Shown here one piece after another: positions 12,359 through 12,891 of a stretch of DNA of 12,891 nucleotides; the first letter of the stretch is position 1; each line of letters begins with the position of its first letter. The notes beneath the pieces are model-generated. The model did not search any database. It saw nothing but the letters and a program-made list of their open reading frames with translations, and was not told where the DNA came from. This DNA comes from Lysobacterales bacterium. Lineage in GTDB: Bacteria; Pseudomonadota; Gammaproteobacteria; Xanthomonadales; SZUA-36. Position numbers and translations under genes: made by a program. The stretch spans positions 1 through 12,891 of the forward strand of contig JARFQZ010000124.1 in assembly GCA_029287515.1 (NCBI GenBank), in the 5' to 3' direction.

Positions 12359-12891
12359 ATGGCTGACTACGTACACATCTTTGATACGACATTGCGCGAC
12401 GGCGAACAATCACCCGGCTGTTCCATGAACGTGGCGGAAAAGCTACAGGTCGCGCGGATGCTCGACGAATTGGGCGTTGATGTGATCGAGGCGGGCTTTC
12501 CGGCTGCCAGCGAGGGCGACTTCGAGTCCGTAAAGTCAGTAGGCGACCTTGGGCTTAACGCGACCATTTGCGGATTGTCACGGACACGGCACGGAGATAT
12601 CGAGGCCGTGGCGCGCTCCCTGGATACTGCCAGGAAAAAACGACTGCATGTCTTTATCGCGACCAGCCCGATCCATCGCGAATACAAGCTGAAGATGAGC
12701 AAGCAGCAAATCATCGATGAAATGACACGAGCCGTGGCGTTCGGGCAGCAATGGTTCGACGACATTGAAATTACGGCAGAAGATGCCGGCCGCACCGAGA
12801 TCGACTACCTGGTGGAGTACTTCCAGGCTGCCATCGATGCAGGCGCCACCGTGCTGAACGTACCCGACACCGTCGGATACGTAACGCCCAG
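12359..12891 (+). CDS. leuA: 2-isopropylmalate synthase, N-terminal part (runs off right edge)
   Basis: LeuA condenses acetyl-CoA with 2-oxoisovalerate, the first committed step of leucine synthesis, in the cytoplasm. The 177 codons present contain the signature FDTTLRDGEQSPG (8-20), the GFPAAS block (46-51), the IATSPIHREYKLKMSK stretch and the start of the NVPDTVGY segment that leads into the metal-binding region. It is the bacterial type 1 form. The ATG at 12359 has GGGAG six bases upstream and lies 24 bases after the attenuator's T run, so no separate promoter is needed. The Leu-rich leader peptide and attenuator upstream agree with the assignment. Confidence 0.97.
   Translation, partial: MADYVHIFDTTLRDGEQSPGCSMNVAEKLQVARMLDELGVDVIEAGFPAASEGDFESVKSVGDLGLNATICGLSRTRHGDIEAVARSLDTARKKRLHVFIATSPIHREYKLKMSKQQIIDEMTRAVAFGQQWFDDIEITAEDAGRTEIDYLVEYFQAAIDAGATVLNVPDTVGYVTP

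Noticed and set aside
12156..12795. Two minus-strand frames opposite the leu leader and leuA
   Set aside because: They are antisense to leuA and to the attenuator, with Ser/Arg-rich products and no family features.
1..12891. CRISPR arrays, insertion sequences, tRNA or rRNA genes
   Set aside because: No regularly spaced repeats, transposase signatures, terminal inverted repeats or tRNA-like cloverleaf sequences were seen on either strand.

Overview
The window looks like chromosomal DNA of a free-living, probably marine gammaproteobacterium. The evidence is a complete Na+-translocating NADH:quinone oxidoreductase (NQR) operon with its maturation factor NqrM, a YejM/PbgA-type inner-membrane protein typical of Gammaproteobacteria, and a leader-peptide attenuator before leuA. 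The secreted cytochrome at the left edge ends in a 'FKDGFE' tail, which I associate with Lysobacterales/Wenzhouxiangella-like lineages; that placement is inference.

Layout. 1-1363 (+): 3' end of a secreted multihaem cytochrome. 1431-1820 (-): a small unrecognised membrane protein. 1821-2241: a gene-free, structured stretch with a good minus-strand promoter, a long leader with competing hairpins, and a plus-strand terminator that belongs to no visible gene. 2242-4062 (-) and 4109-5086 (+): a divergent envelope pair, a YejM/PbgA-like protein and a GT11-type glycosyltransferase. 5028-12025 (-): one tightly coupled operon in the order hexahaem cytochrome c, nqrA, nqrB, nqrC, nqrD, nqrE, nqrF, nqrM, CBS-domain protein. 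12097-12891 (+): the start of a leucine operon (promoter, Leu-rich leader peptide, attenuator, partial leuA).

The main point of interest is the NQR operon. Its first gene encodes an exported cytochrome with six CXXCH motifs, whose coding region runs almost directly into nqrA. NqrF, NqrC, NqrD and NqrE keep the cofactor residues of a normal NQR: the 2Fe-2S cysteines, the FMN-threonine motif of NqrC and the membrane Fe-S cysteine pairs. NqrB, however, lacks the SGAT-type motif that carries its covalent FMN. apbE, often found beside nqrF, is not in the cluster. A variant NQR that passes electrons from the periplasmic FMN of NqrC to a multihaem cytochrome, as the Rnf/MmcA pair does in Methanosarcina, would explain these facts together. 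That is a hypothesis, not a demonstrated function.

The leu region is a textbook attenuator: the antiterminator and terminator pairings can both be read from the sequence. It has one odd feature, because the leader-peptide ATG lies at or within a few bases of the predicted transcription start.
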